Source of the DNA: Cytophagales bacterium | GTDB lineage: Bacteria > Bacteroidota > Bacteroidia > Cytophagales > UBA9547 | Assembly (NCBI GenBank): GCA_013297755.1 | Contig: JAAFIH010000004.1 | Span: 122,087 to 186,086, forward strand | Length of the DNA: 64,000 nucleotides | Direction: 5' to 3' | Shown: in pieces, positions 1-7,696 of the stretch | Layout: each line of letters opens with the position of its first letter | How positions within the stretch are numbered: position 1 is the first letter of the stretch | The notes under the pieces: model-generated | The model's input: only the letters and a program-made list of their open reading frames with translations | Told to the model about the DNA's origin: nothing | The model's database searches: none | Position numbers and translations under genes: made by a program

Positions 1-766
1 CTACATCTCTGCGAATGGAGCTGTCGAGGGTGGGTGTGTTGGCATAGCGGAGTGGCATGCCAAATATTTCGGCAAATTCGCTCCAGTTGCCAATGGCATT
101 TTTTTTGATAAATTGGTACAATGATAGTTTGAGCAATAAACCCAAATCTGCTTTTTCGCCAACTCCTATACACATTTGATTAAAAGGAGGCATGGTGTAA
201 TCATAGCCTTCAAAATCCATAGGGTTGATTAAAAACAGGTTGAACTCTGGAGCTACAAATCGCCTATCTATGAGTTGCACATCTTTGATTTGGCGTTTGT
301 CATCAAAAACAAATTCTATTAATGAGTGGCCATAAAAGCGAGATTCGAGAGCTAAACGCAAAAACTTACGTACCCACGATTTGCGAAGGAGCTTTGTTGC
401 CTCTTCGTTTGGTTCGCCTTTGGTATCACAAATTTTGATGTTTCGCTTGGTGATTTTGAGGATGCGTTTTTCGATGATACCCGAAAGCACCAAGTCGAGC
501 ATGGCATCTACATATACTTCTTGTAATAGGTATCGTTTGGGCTGATACACCTGTAGGGCTTGCATACGAGCAGTTGCCCATGTGCTAAGGTCTTTGGCAA
601 ATAGGGAGTTTGGGAACCGTTGCAAACTCATGGCGATGCTCGTAACTAGGTTTTCACGGGTAGTTTTATTGAGCTTGTCATCGTAGCTGGCTGGTTTTGT
701 GCCAGGAATGGATGAGGGTTTGGTTGCTAAAGCAACTATGGACGGTTTTTTGTGGTTTTTTTTCAT
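1..766 (-). CDS. Phage portal protein, DUF935 / Mu gp29-like (3' end off window)
   Basis: I read this reading frame directly: it opens with ATG at 766-764 and stays open to the window edge, giving about 255 N-terminal residues. A Lys-rich start is followed by a segment with TRENLVTSIAMSLQRF and later NAIGNWSEFAEIFGMPLRYA; the stretch resembling F-x-E-I-[FY]-G-[ML]-P-L-R is typical of DUF935 portal proteins. Portals form the dodecameric ring at the capsid vertex through which DNA is packaged. It is the last gene visible of the leftward block and follows the terminase genes and the gp36-like gene, as expected for packaging/head genes. The C-terminal part lies outside the window. The family assignment is by motif memory, the role by family and context. 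Confidence 0.8.
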   Translation of the reverse strand, partial: MKKNHKKPSIVALATKPSSIPGTKPASYDDKLNKTTRENLVTSIAMSLQRFPNSLFAKDLSTWATARMQALQVYQPKRYLLQEVYVDAMLDLVLSGIIEKRILKITKRNIKICDTKGEPNEEATKLLRKSWVRKFLRLALESRFYGHSLIEFVFDDKRQIKDVQLIDRRFVAPEFNLFLINPMDFEGYDYTMPPFNQMCIGVGEKADLGLLLKLSLYQFIKKNAIGNWSEFAEIFGMPLRYANTPTLDSSIRRDV

Positions 767-774
767 GGTTTAAG

Positions 775-826
775 AACCCCACCCTAAATCCCTCACCATA
801 AAAGGGAGGGACTTGAATAAGGATTT
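775..826. repeat. C/G-rich hairpin repeat, CCCTC..GAGGG family
   Basis: A block of AACCCCACCCTAAATCCCTC followed by an A-rich loop and GGGAGGGACTT forms a short stem between the portal and gp36-like genes. The same motif, in either orientation, recurs at about eight other intergenic sites in the window. Confidence 0.75.
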
Positions 827-829
827 TTT

Positions 830-1378
830 TTAGAAATAATTAGAACTATTGCTTCTGAAAGTGCTTTTTGAGCCAAATTTTACGGTGCTTTCTAGGTTAT
901 CCTGCACCGCAGGTTCTGCTATGGGTAGGTTGGCACTTAGGTCGCCTATGGCTACTGCTTTGAGCCATGCTATGGTTTGGTCGTAACGGTCTTTGTAGAG
1001 CTCTGGTACTTGGCGTGGATTCATGCGACACAAAGTGTATAGCACAATATCAATAACACGGGTTACGAGCAATGGCGAACGCTCATAAACGACTTGCCAC
1101 TCGCTTGGGTTAAATATACCAGCTTGCACTTCTACAATGGCTTTATACACTTTTTGGTTAAGTACTATTTTAGTGCCTATTGTGTAGCTATTGAGCGGAT
1201 TGTGAGCATCATAATCTAAGAACGCATCACGGGTATTGTATCGTGAGCTTAGGTAGGTAGATACTTCTTCAATAGCCGAAAGTTCGGCATCTTCACGTAT
1301 GGTAACATCGCCAGAGATGATAGTAGCCAGTACTTCGTCTTTAATGCGTTTTTTGTAGTCGGAATTTTGTAAGAACAT
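830..1378 (-). CDS. gp36-like (DUF1320) phage head/neck protein
   Basis: A 182-residue protein beginning MFLQNSDYKKRI, with an acidic helix (AELSAIEEVSTYLSSRYNTRDAF) and a C-terminal ELYKDRYDQTIAWLKAVAIGDLSANLP segment. The pattern of a site for a helix, then AIEEVxxYL, then a late YDxxxxWLxxxxxGxxSxxLP motif is that of DUF1320 / Mu gp36-like proteins, which sit in the head-morphogenesis cluster of Mu-like phages. It is located between the small membrane protein and the portal in the same orientation, and ends in a tail that loses homology. Function in head completion or neck assembly is inferred from family and context. Confidence 0.65.
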   Translation of the reverse strand: MFLQNSDYKKRIKDEVLATIISGDVTIREDAELSAIEEVSTYLSSRYNTRDAFLDYDAHNPLNSYTIGTKIVLNQKVYKAIVEVQAGIFNPSEWQVVYERSPLLVTRVIDIVLYTLCRMNPRQVPELYKDRYDQTIAWLKAVAIGDLSANLPIAEPAVQDNLESTVKFGSKSTFRSNSSNYF

Positions 1379-1383
1379 ATATT

Positions 1384-1404
1384 TTAATTATTAATTATTA
1401 ATTA
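1384..1404. repeat. Heptamer array (TTAATTA)x3
   Basis: Three perfect copies of the 7-bp unit TTAATTA lie between two leftward phage genes; the last copy supplies the TAA stop of the upstream gene (1398-1400). It belongs to the window-wide set of 7-bp-period arrays. Confidence 0.8.
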
Positions 1405-1703
1405 GTTTCAATTTCGTCTTTGTGGTTTGGCAAATAAGTGATTAATAGCTTATTGTATTCTTTCAATAGCTTATAATACTTGTTTTTCCAAGAATCCAAT
1501 TCTGCTCCCATTTCTTTGAGCTGTGCTTGTAGTTCGTCTTGTCTTTTATTGACAGAATCAATTTGAGCTTGTAATTTTTCGATGAGGGTTATGTCAGCAT
1601 CTTTGGTTTCTTTTTTGGTTGCAAAAAAGCTGTCCCATATTTTTAAGCCTAGTGCCCCAACAAGGGTGCAAATGGCATTGATAATTAAGTTTTGATTTTC
1701 CAT
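1398..1703 (-). CDS. Small phage membrane protein with coiled coil
   Basis: A 101-residue protein with one hydrophobic segment near the N-terminus (about residues 5-24, LIINAICTLVGALGL) followed by a Lys/Glu/Gln-rich predicted coiled coil (about 38-85). It sits between terminase and the gp36-like gene. The layout of one N-terminal membrane anchor with a soluble coiled coil could suit a lysis-associated or membrane-anchored accessory protein, but I do not recognise a family. Its stop codon lies in a heptamer repeat. Treat as hypothetical phage protein. Confidence 0.6.
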   Translation of the reverse strand: MENQNLIINAICTLVGALGLKIWDSFFATKKETKDADITLIEKLQAQIDSVNKRQDELQAQLKEMGAELDSWKNKYYKLLKEYNKLLITYLPNHKDEIETN

Positions 1704-1714
1704 GATTTTTTAAT

Positions 1715-1768
1715 AACCCCACCCTAAATCCCTCCCCATAGGGAGGGACTTAAACAAGGACTTTTTTA
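1715..1768. repeat. C/G-rich hairpin repeat, CCCTC..GAGGG family
   Basis: Second copy of the element seen at 775-826, with the sequence AACCCCACCCTAAATCCCTC and a following GGGAGGGACTT, sitting between the small membrane protein gene and the terminase large subunit gene. Confidence 0.75.
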
Positions 1769-1771
1769 TTG

Positions 1772-3277
1772 TTAATAAATTCGTTTATGTTTTCGCACTC
1801 CGTAGCTTGGTTTTTGTTCTGTAAATCGGGTTTTTTGTTGGAGATAATACCAGGCACCTTCGTCAGCATCGGGGCTATCGTCTGGTGTTCGGCTTCCTTT
1901 TTCGATGGCCAATAGCTGGTCGATGGCAGTCATAAAATGCCTGTCTGATTTTTTTGTTTCATTGTAATATATGTGTCCACGTTCGTAAAGTGGAGACATG
2001 GCTTCGATACGCTGAAACTTATCTGGTTTTTTGCGTGTATCTGGGATTATCGGTATTTGATAGCCTCGTGATTTGCCCTCTTTTACAAACTCGTCCATTA
2101 ATAAATCTTGCACAAAATTCGCTTCCATCATGTAGTTGATAATGCAGTTGGATGGTTTGCGTTCGTGCAAATCATAAAACCAGCGTACCATTGCCGAAAC
2201 TGAACATTGGTCTACAAGTGCATCTATCAAATGCAAATCAGTGCCTATTTTGCCCCAAAGTTTGATAGCCTTATAATCGTTTCGGGTGCTGTTTTTGAAA
2301 CTTGGGTCGCAATAGGCTACTAGGTGTTCGTATTTGTGCATGGCCAATGGTTTTGCCCAGTTTATCCATTTGGCATCGAAGACAGTACCCTCTTCGATGG
2401 GGTTGTTCATGTATTCTTTCTCGAACCTGCGAAAACCCATGAACTCACGTATGTCTTCGATTTCTTTGAAGTTGTATTTTTGATGCCATGCAATGTTGCC
2501 GTTATCATCTATCACGTTTACTTTGGTATGAAATAGCTGAGGTTGTTTTGCCAAATTTGCCAAAACAGAATTTTTGTGAATACGATTACCTACCATGATA
2601 AACCTGCCACGTCCCATATCGGTAGCACCGAGCAAGGCAGTAAGCACCCAGTCGAGCATTTTTCGGACACGGGTATCGTTTTCTACGAGCTCGTCATCGT
2701 CTAAATCGTCTATCACTATATAATCAGGTCGAGATTCACGGTGGCGTAGCCCACGGGGAGATTGTCCACGGCCTCGGGCAAAAAAAGCGGTGCCATCTTG
2801 GGTTACAAATTCGCCTTCTGTCCAAGAGCCAGCTTGGTATTGCGAGCCAAAATCGTTGATATAGCGTTGATTAGATTGCAATTCGGCTTGAATATCTGAA
2901 AGTAGTGTATCGGCACTGTCTTCGGACTTACCTACCAAAACCATGACATTGATTTGCCTTTCTTTTTGAATTTTGAGCCACATAGGAATCATAATATCCA
3001 TGTGTGTGGATTTGGCATGTCCACGGGCCCACTCAAATATGGCTCTTAGATTTGGAGTTTTGAGTATTTTGTTTGCAGCTGCTACTTGAAAATCGCCACA
3101 AGCACTTTTGGCATAGTGTGGGAAATAGTAACTCACAAAAAAGGCATAATCTTTTTGGGCTTTGCGGACACGAGCCATTTGCACGGCTGGGCTTTCGTTT
3201 ACATCAATAGACGTATATTGGTGTACTTGCTCGCAGTGTTTTTGAAAATCCCTTAATTGTGCGTCTGATTTACTCAT
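1772..3277 (-). CDS. Phage terminase large subunit
   Basis: A 501-residue packaging ATPase/nuclease. A Walker A-like motif ARGHAKST is at residues 84-91 and a Walker B IVIDD at 187-191, followed by the DDDE acidic cluster. An RNase H-like nuclease domain begins with AYCDPSF, the Asp at 324 being the probable first metal ligand. Terminase binds the portal, cuts concatemeric or integrated DNA and pumps it into the prohead. The start overlaps the small-subunit gene by 8 bp, indicating translational coupling. Length is normal for the family and no lesion is visible, so the packaging motor looks intact. Confidence 0.9.
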   Translation of the reverse strand: MSKSDAQLRDFQKHCEQVHQYTSIDVNESPAVQMARVRKAQKDYAFFVSYYFPHYAKSACGDFQVAAANKILKTPNLRAIFEWARGHAKSTHMDIMIPMWLKIQKERQINVMVLVGKSEDSADTLLSDIQAELQSNQRYINDFGSQYQAGSWTEGEFVTQDGTAFFARGRGQSPRGLRHRESRPDYIVIDDLDDDELVENDTRVRKMLDWVLTALLGATDMGRGRFIMVGNRIHKNSVLANLAKQPQLFHTKVNVIDDNGNIAWHQKYNFKEIEDIREFMGFRRFEKEYMNNPIEEGTVFDAKWINWAKPLAMHKYEHLVAYCDPSFKNSTRNDYKAIKLWGKIGTDLHLIDALVDQCSVSAMVRWFYDLHERKPSNCIINYMMEANFVQDLLMDEFVKEGKSRGYQIPIIPDTRKKPDKFQRIEAMSPLYERGHIYYNETKKSDRHFMTAIDQLLAIEKGSRTPDDSPDADEGAWYYLQQKTRFTEQKPSYGVRKHKRIY

Positions 3278-3701
3278 TTTCGTTTAATACATGTAAGAAT
3301 TTTTGTTGGTATTCGGTGATTTGTTTTGCCAAAGCAGGATTGATTTTGACTAAGAAATTATTAAATTCTTTGAATACAGAAATGGCATTTGGTAAGTTTA
3401 CCTTGCGGTCGAGCTTATCAATCGTGGATCCTATTTTGCTAACGGTATCCATTTCTTTTGAGTTCATAATACGGTTATCGTTTTCGGCTTCAGATATTAT
3501 TTTGAGAGCTTGGGCATATAGCTTTGTAATCATAGAATCTTTACCCAAATGACGAGCTGCTTTGATTTTGTCCCATCCGTCTTCGTCTTTCCATTTAGAA
3601 AGTGTTTTTTCTGAAATGCCTAAGTCTTCGGCAATTTTTGCTTGCGATGCATCACTATATATATATAGTTGTTGGGCTAATCTTTTTTCTTTGTCTTTCA
3701 C
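3270..3701 (-). CDS. Phage terminase small subunit-like protein
   Basis: A 143-residue helical protein directly upstream of, and overlapping, the large subunit. Residues 12-40 form a helix-turn-helix (SQAKIAEDLGISEKTLSKW) of the type used by small terminase subunits for DNA recognition; the C-terminal half is Lys-rich and helical, consistent with oligomerisation. It is the first gene of the leftward block, starting 190 bp from the divergent protease gene. Assignment rests on HTH plus position rather than on a strong family motif. Confidence 0.75.
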   Translation of the reverse strand: MKDKEKRLAQQLYIYSDASQAKIAEDLGISEKTLSKWKDEDGWDKIKAARHLGKDSMITKLYAQALKIISEAENDNRIMNSKEMDTVSKIGSTIDKLDRKVNLPNAISVFKEFNNFLVKINPALAKQITEYQQKFLHVLNENE

Positions 3702-3891
3702 ACTTATTTTTTTTACAAAAAAACATAAAAAAATAAGCTATAACTAACTGATTTTCAGAACAAATACGCTAAAAATAACTACTTCTTTTTAAGTAAGGAT
3801 TAGTACGATTATGTCGTTTTTTTTTAGAAAAAATAGGTTGTTATTTTGAAACACCAAAAGGGAAAAAGCCCCTCAACTTAAAATAATATAA
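3702..3891. promoter_or_regulatory. Divergent intergenic region between the two phage blocks
   Basis: The only place in the visible prophage where genes diverge (terminase leftward, protease rightward), so promoters for both blocks are expected here. It is very A/T-rich with several T and A runs. I found no exact TAnnTTTG box, so phage promoters may use a different recognition sequence, possibly needing a phage activator. Inference from layout only. Confidence 0.4.
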
Positions 3892-5007
3892 ATGAAAAAC
3901 TACCATATCATCCAAGCTAGTGATTACGCTGAAATAAACATCAGTGGCATGATTGGCGTGGGCGAGGGTTTGGTAAGTGCCAAGCAGTTTATGGATGATT
4001 TTGATAAAATGGCATCTATTTATGGATTGGTAAAAATAAAAATGAACTCGGCAGGCGGTTCGGTGCAAGAGGGTATGCAAATGTACAATGCTATTAAAAA
4101 AAGCTCGGCACGGGTAGAGACCTATTGCAGTGGCATAGTAGCCAGTATGGCGAGTGTGGTTTTTAGTGCTGGAGCTATTCGCACGATGGCAGTAGGTAGC
4201 CGCATGATGATACACCAAGCCAGTGTAGAAGGTGCTAATGGCAATGCGAGCGATTTGAGAGATTTGGCAAAAGCCATAGATGGCGTAAACGAAGACATGA
4301 AAGCCATATACATAGCAGCCAGTGGGCAACCCGAAAAAGTAGTGAATAGCTGGATGGAGCGTGGCAAAAATACGTGGTTCAATGCCACAGAGTGCAAAAA
4401 ATTAAACCTATGCGATGCCATAGATGACAATAACAAAGTGGGTATATCCATAGCCTTTGAGCCTGAAGCTCATAAAATGGTAGCAGCTTATCATACATTA
4501 TTAACCCCAAAAAATCCTGAGATGGACAAAAAACTATTGACAGCTTCGCTTGGACTAAGCGAAACCGCATCGGATGCCGAAATACTGGCAGCACTTCAAA
4601 ACTTGAAGAACAAAAATATGGAATTAGAAACCACAAATGCAACGCTCAAAGCGAGTGCTGAGGTGGCTCAAAAGGCACGCATCACGGCATTGATAGACGA
4701 TGCTGTGAAAGCAGGTAAGATTACAGCCGATGTAAAACCTAGTTTTGAAATATTGGCACAATCCAATTTTGAAGCCTGCAAAGTGGCCATAGATGCCATA
4801 AACCCTGCCCCAATGCAAGTGCCTAGCATAGCTGCTATGGTTGCTCAAGCACATGGATCGGCTCAAGCCAGTACAAACAAGGATATGACCTTTAGTGATT
4901 GGCAAAAGAAAAATCCAGATGGATTGATGGCAATGCACAAAAATGATTTTGAAAAATTTTCGACATTGTATAAAGCTGAGTTTGGTGTAGTGCCTGAAAA
5001 ATATTAA
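3892..5007 (+). CDS. ClpP-like head maturation protease fused to scaffold
   Basis: A 371-residue protein with two parts. Residues 1-200 are a ClpP/S49-type serine protease: the oxyanion-region GGSV (55-58), nucleophile Ser85 in VASMAS, and His108 in MMIHQA are visible; at the usual third position the sequence is KNTWF, with Asn where some relatives have Asp. Residues from about 210 (MDKKLLTASLG) onward are a helical, coiled-coil-rich segment that ends just before the capsid gene, the arrangement of protease-scaffold fusions that organise and then digest the prohead core. It is first gene of the rightward late block. Confidence 0.8.
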   Translation: MKNYHIIQASDYAEINISGMIGVGEGLVSAKQFMDDFDKMASIYGLVKIKMNSAGGSVQEGMQMYNAIKKSSARVETYCSGIVASMASVVFSAGAIRTMAVGSRMMIHQASVEGANGNASDLRDLAKAIDGVNEDMKAIYIAASGQPEKVVNSWMERGKNTWFNATECKKLNLCDAIDDNNKVGISIAFEPEAHKMVAAYHTLLTPKNPEMDKKLLTASLGLSETASDAEILAALQNLKNKNMELETTNATLKASAEVAQKARITALIDDAVKAGKITADVKPSFEILAQSNFEACKVAIDAINPAPMQVPSIAAMVAQAHGSAQASTNKDMTFSDWQKKNPDGLMAMHKNDFEKFSTLYKAEFGVVPEKY

Positions 5008-5095
5008 AAAAATTGTCTGAACCCTGATTTATAGGATTACCAAGATTAAAAAAAGTAAAATTTAAAGATTTAAAAACCATTTAAAAATAAAAAAA

Positions 5096-6154
5096 ATGAA
5101 AAAGTATAGTTTTAGTTCGTTATTATTTAATATAGTAATGGCATGTTTTATCACAGCCATTTTGCTACCTTTTACGGGTGTTGCCATGGCTCAATGTGTA
5201 GGCGTTACGTGTATTGTACTGCCACATTTGAGTTATTTTAACAAAACCGCTATGCTGCATGGCACGCTCAGAGTGGGCATATTAAAAGAAACATGGCTGC
5301 CTGTTATTAAAGAAAACTTTTATGCTGATGCACCGCATATGGCTAGGAGTACAGACATGAGTAGCTATGTAAATAACAATGTAATCAATTTGGCAGAGGC
5401 AGGGGTTAATCCTAATGTTTTGATAAATAATACAGTTTACCCAATAGCTACTGCAGCCTATAATCCACAGGCATTAATAATTCCACTGCGATGGTTTGAT
5501 ACCGAAAATGTGCGTTTGGTAAATGTAACGGCCAAGCAATATGCCTTTGATGGTGTGAAGGAAATGACTAAGCAGTTGAAAAAAACGTTGGTGGAACGCA
5601 TTGCAGCAGCTACTACACACAGTTGGGCACCAAGCACGAATGCTGCATTGACACCTATATTGACCGCCACAGGTGCAATAAGACCAGACACTGGTAGAAG
5701 AGCATTGACATTGGCAGATGTGGCACGCTTGCAATACAGCTTCGACAGAGCCGATATACCAGCAAGTGGCAGAGTATTGGTACTATGCCCCGAACATAGA
5801 CAGGATTTGTTGAACGAAGACAGAGCTTTGTTTAAAGCCTTTGGCGAATTGAGAAGCGGTCAGATATTGCCATTATATGGCTTTGATGTGTATGTTTATA
5901 ACAGAAATCCATTGTACACCACGGCAGGAGCGAAAAAAGCATTTGGTTCGGTAGCGGTGCCAGCCACAGATTGCTACGCTTCGGTGGTTTATCACGAAAG
6001 CGAAGTAATGATAGCTGAAGGTACGCTGGATGTGTTTTTTAGACCAAAAAACATCAATACAGAAGGCAGAGCAGATGAGCTAGGGTTGCAAATGTTTCAC
6101 ATTGGTACATCGATCAGAAATAAGGCAATAGGAGCAATATACTCGGGAGTTTAA
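5096..6154 (+). CDS. Major capsid protein
   Basis: A 352-residue protein directly after the protease/scaffold gene. The soluble part contains features of HK97-fold capsids of Mu-like phages from Bacteroidota, including GRVLVLCPEHRQDLL and a C-terminal GLQMFHIGTSIRNKAIGAIYSG strand. Unusually, residues about 10-33 form a signal-peptide-like hydrophobic stretch (FNIVMACFITAILLPFTGVA) followed by AMAQ. ATG at 5096 is well placed after an A-rich leader, and the downstream Met53 is an alternative start that would remove it. The capsid call is by position and partial motif resemblance. Confidence 0.7.
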   Translation: MKKYSFSSLLFNIVMACFITAILLPFTGVAMAQCVGVTCIVLPHLSYFNKTAMLHGTLRVGILKETWLPVIKENFYADAPHMARSTDMSSYVNNNVINLAEAGVNPNVLINNTVYPIATAAYNPQALIIPLRWFDTENVRLVNVTAKQYAFDGVKEMTKQLKKTLVERIAAATTHSWAPSTNAALTPILTATGAIRPDTGRRALTLADVARLQYSFDRADIPASGRVLVLCPEHRQDLLNEDRALFKAFGELRSGQILPLYGFDVYVYNRNPLYTTAGAKKAFGSVAVPATDCYASVVYHESEVMIAEGTLDVFFRPKNINTEGRADELGLQMFHIGTSIRNKAIGAIYSGV

Positions 6155-6160
6155 CCTTTG

Positions 6161-6199
6161 GGTTGGTAGACTGGTAGTAATTCTACCAGTCTACCAACC
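6161..6199. repeat. Perfect 17-bp inverted repeat from the TTGGTAG repeat family
   Basis: GGTTGGTAGACTGGTAG (6161-6177), a TAATT loop, and its exact reverse complement (6183-6199) form a 17-bp hairpin between the capsid and DUF5675 genes. No T-run follows, so it is a poor intrinsic terminator; it may reduce read-through or protect the capsid mRNA 3' end. The TTGGTAG motif recurs at 10,013-10,104 and 13,824-13,850. Confidence 0.85.
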
Positions 6200-6220
6200 T
6201 ACCAACCTACCATTAAAAAA

Positions 6221-6628
6221 ATGAAATTAGTCATCCTTCGTAGCAATTTTGATAGACAGACACTGGGCAATATGCTGGTGTTGAATGATACTGACATAGT
6301 GTATCAGTGCAAAACTTTGGAGTTGCCCAATTTGGCCAACCAAAAGCAAATAAGCTGCATACCTGAAGGCACATATCAAGTTGTAAAACATGTATCGCCA
6401 AAATTTGGGGCATGTTTTTGGGTGAAAGATGTGCCAAAACGTGCCGAAATATTGATACATAAAGCAAATTATAAGAGTGATTTGCTTGGTTGTATTGGTG
6501 TAGGCAGGGCTCATACGGACATCAATGGCGATGGTTTGAGAGACATTACAGACAGCCACAATACCATGACTGCTCTACTAAGATTGTTGCCAGTGGCATT
6601 TGAGTTAGAAGTGGTAAATATAATTTAA
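6221..6628 (+). CDS. DUF5675 family phage protein
   Basis: A 135-residue protein with the DUF5675 pattern: an N-terminal strand with TLGNMLVLNDT, a CKTLELP strand, ISCIPEGTYQVVKH, then ILIHKANYKSDLLGCIGVG and a C-terminal helix. Members are common in phages and are suspected to have a cell-wall or lysis-related role, with the conserved H-x-(A/G)-N and GC-GVG region resembling a catalytic site; no activity is established to my knowledge. Its neighbour is the candidate u-spanin, which supports a lysis module. Confidence 0.7.
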   Translation: MKLVILRSNFDRQTLGNMLVLNDTDIVYQCKTLELPNLANQKQISCIPEGTYQVVKHVSPKFGACFWVKDVPKRAEILIHKANYKSDLLGCIGVGRAHTDINGDGLRDITDSHNTMTALLRLLPVAFELEVVNII

Positions 6629-6641
6629 TTTAGAATTTAGA

Positions 6642-7115
6642 ATGAAAAATTTACTTTCAATAACTACAATTTTGCTGATTTTAGCAATATGGTCGTGCCA
6701 AAAAACACCAGTGCAAAGCCATACAACGAGTGATAGCTCTTGGGTGGTAACAAAAAAAGATACGCTATTTATAAAATCGGAATCGGTGCAAAGAGGCATC
6801 AATTACGATAGTATTAAATATGTATTAAATAAAATGCTACAGGCAGGGTTGAAGCCCGAAATAGTCTATAAAAATGCTCCACAAAGCCCTACTAGTCTTA
6901 CTTTTAAGCTAGACACCAAGGGCAAATTGGTGGCTGATTGCACCAAAGGCGACCAGTTGATAGAATATCTAACAAAAGAGAACAATAGGCTACGAACGAG
7001 CTATCAAGTGAAGATAGTAAATGAAACAGCATGGTACGATTGGCTATGTAGAGGCATGGCAGTAGGTTTTATGTTGTTTTTAATAATTATTTTGATTCAG
7101 AGTATAAAAAAATAA
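6642..7115 (+). CDS. Candidate unimolecular spanin (lipoprotein plus C-terminal membrane segment)
   Basis: A 157-residue protein with a lipoprotein signal (MKNLLSITTILLILAIWSC; Cys19 as acylation site), a periplasmic region of about 110 residues rich in polar residues, and a C-terminal hydrophobic segment (about 136-154, GMAVGFMLFLIIILIQSI) ending in Lys-Lys. A lipid-anchored N-terminus with a C-terminal inner-membrane helix is the defining layout of u-spanins such as phage T1 gp11, which fuse the outer and inner membranes in the last step of lysis. It follows the DUF5675 gene by 13 bp. No sequence homology is claimed; the call rests on topology and context. Confidence 0.55.
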   Translation: MKNLLSITTILLILAIWSCQKTPVQSHTTSDSSWVVTKKDTLFIKSESVQRGINYDSIKYVLNKMLQAGLKPEIVYKNAPQSPTSLTFKLDTKGKLVADCTKGDQLIEYLTKENNRLRTSYQVKIVNETAWYDWLCRGMAVGFMLFLIIILIQSIKK

Positions 7116-7116
7116 A

Positions 7117-7165
7117 AACCCCACCCCAACCCCTCCCCATAAAAGGGAGGGGCTAAAAAAAGTAA
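7117..7165. repeat. C/G-rich hairpin repeat, CCCCTCCCC..GGGAGGGG family
   Basis: AACCCCACCCCAACCCCTCC with a following AGGGAGGGGCT forms a stem of about 8 bp just upstream of the next gene. Same family as 775-826. Confidence 0.75.
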
Positions 7166-7168
7166 AAA

Positions 7169-7582
7169 ATGGCAAAGCAATTGACACCCGATGAATTAGA
7201 AGCCAAAATAGCCCAAGATGCGGCACTGGCTGAACAAAAAAAACAAGCTGAAGCATTGGCCGAAGCGGAGCAAAAACAGCGTGAAGCTGAGGATGCTAAA
7301 AAAGCAGACTTAGAAGCCAAAGCCAAAGCCGAGGCTCTTGAAAAGCAAAAACAAGCCGATAGCTTGGTGCATAAGAAGCAAGAAAAAGAAGCGATGAAAG
7401 AAGTGTATGAAAAAAACAAAGATACGCTTAAATATCTGTTTGATAACCTTACGCAAATAGATACTTGGTATGTAACCAGCGATGGCAGTTGCTTTGAAAC
7501 CCTAAACGCTGCCTTGTATGGCAAAGCTGAAGGTGTAGCATTGGTAAGTATTACGAGAGAAGAGTATCTTTCTTTAATTTAA
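7169..7582 (+). CDS. Ala/Lys/Glu/Gln-rich coiled-coil phage protein
   Basis: A 137-residue protein. Residues about 8-90 are a long charged helix (repeating AEALAEAEQKQ-like units), followed by a small domain with TWYVTSDGSCFETLNAALYG and VSITREEYLSLI. The C-terminal motif of a short W-Y-x-T-S-D-G-x-C-F strand looks like a capping or head-decoration-type domain, but I recognise no family. It lies between the lysis genes and the tail sheath. Hypothetical phage protein; possible role in head-tail joining is only by position. Confidence 0.6.
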   Translation: MAKQLTPDELEAKIAQDAALAEQKKQAEALAEAEQKQREAEDAKKADLEAKAKAEALEKQKQADSLVHKKQEKEAMKEVYEKNKDTLKYLFDNLTQIDTWYVTSDGSCFETLNAALYGKAEGVALVSITREEYLSLI

Positions 7583-7690
7583 CCCCACCCCAAAAAAATT
7601 CTGCTACGATGTCGCAGAACCCCATAAAAGGGAGGGGCTTAAAAAAAAGCATCACACCAACCCCTCTCCAAAATAGAGGGGCTTAAAAAA
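7583..7690. repeat. Two adjacent, interrupted C/G-rich hairpin repeats
   Basis: AACCCCACCCCA is interrupted by a 27-bp segment (TTCTGCTACGATGTCGCAGAA, itself an inverted repeat TTCTGC..GCAGAA) before the CCCCATAAAAGGGAGGGGCTT half; a second related hairpin CCCCTCTCC..TAGAGGGGCTT follows at 7660-7684. This is the whole spacer before the tail sheath gene. Confidence 0.7.
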
Positions 7691-7696
7691 AAGATT

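Noticed and set aside
3841..4329. Antisense ORFs over the protease, sheath, hub and adhesin genes
   Set aside because: They mirror the codon structure of real genes on the other strand and have no signal peptides, domains or spacing of their own.
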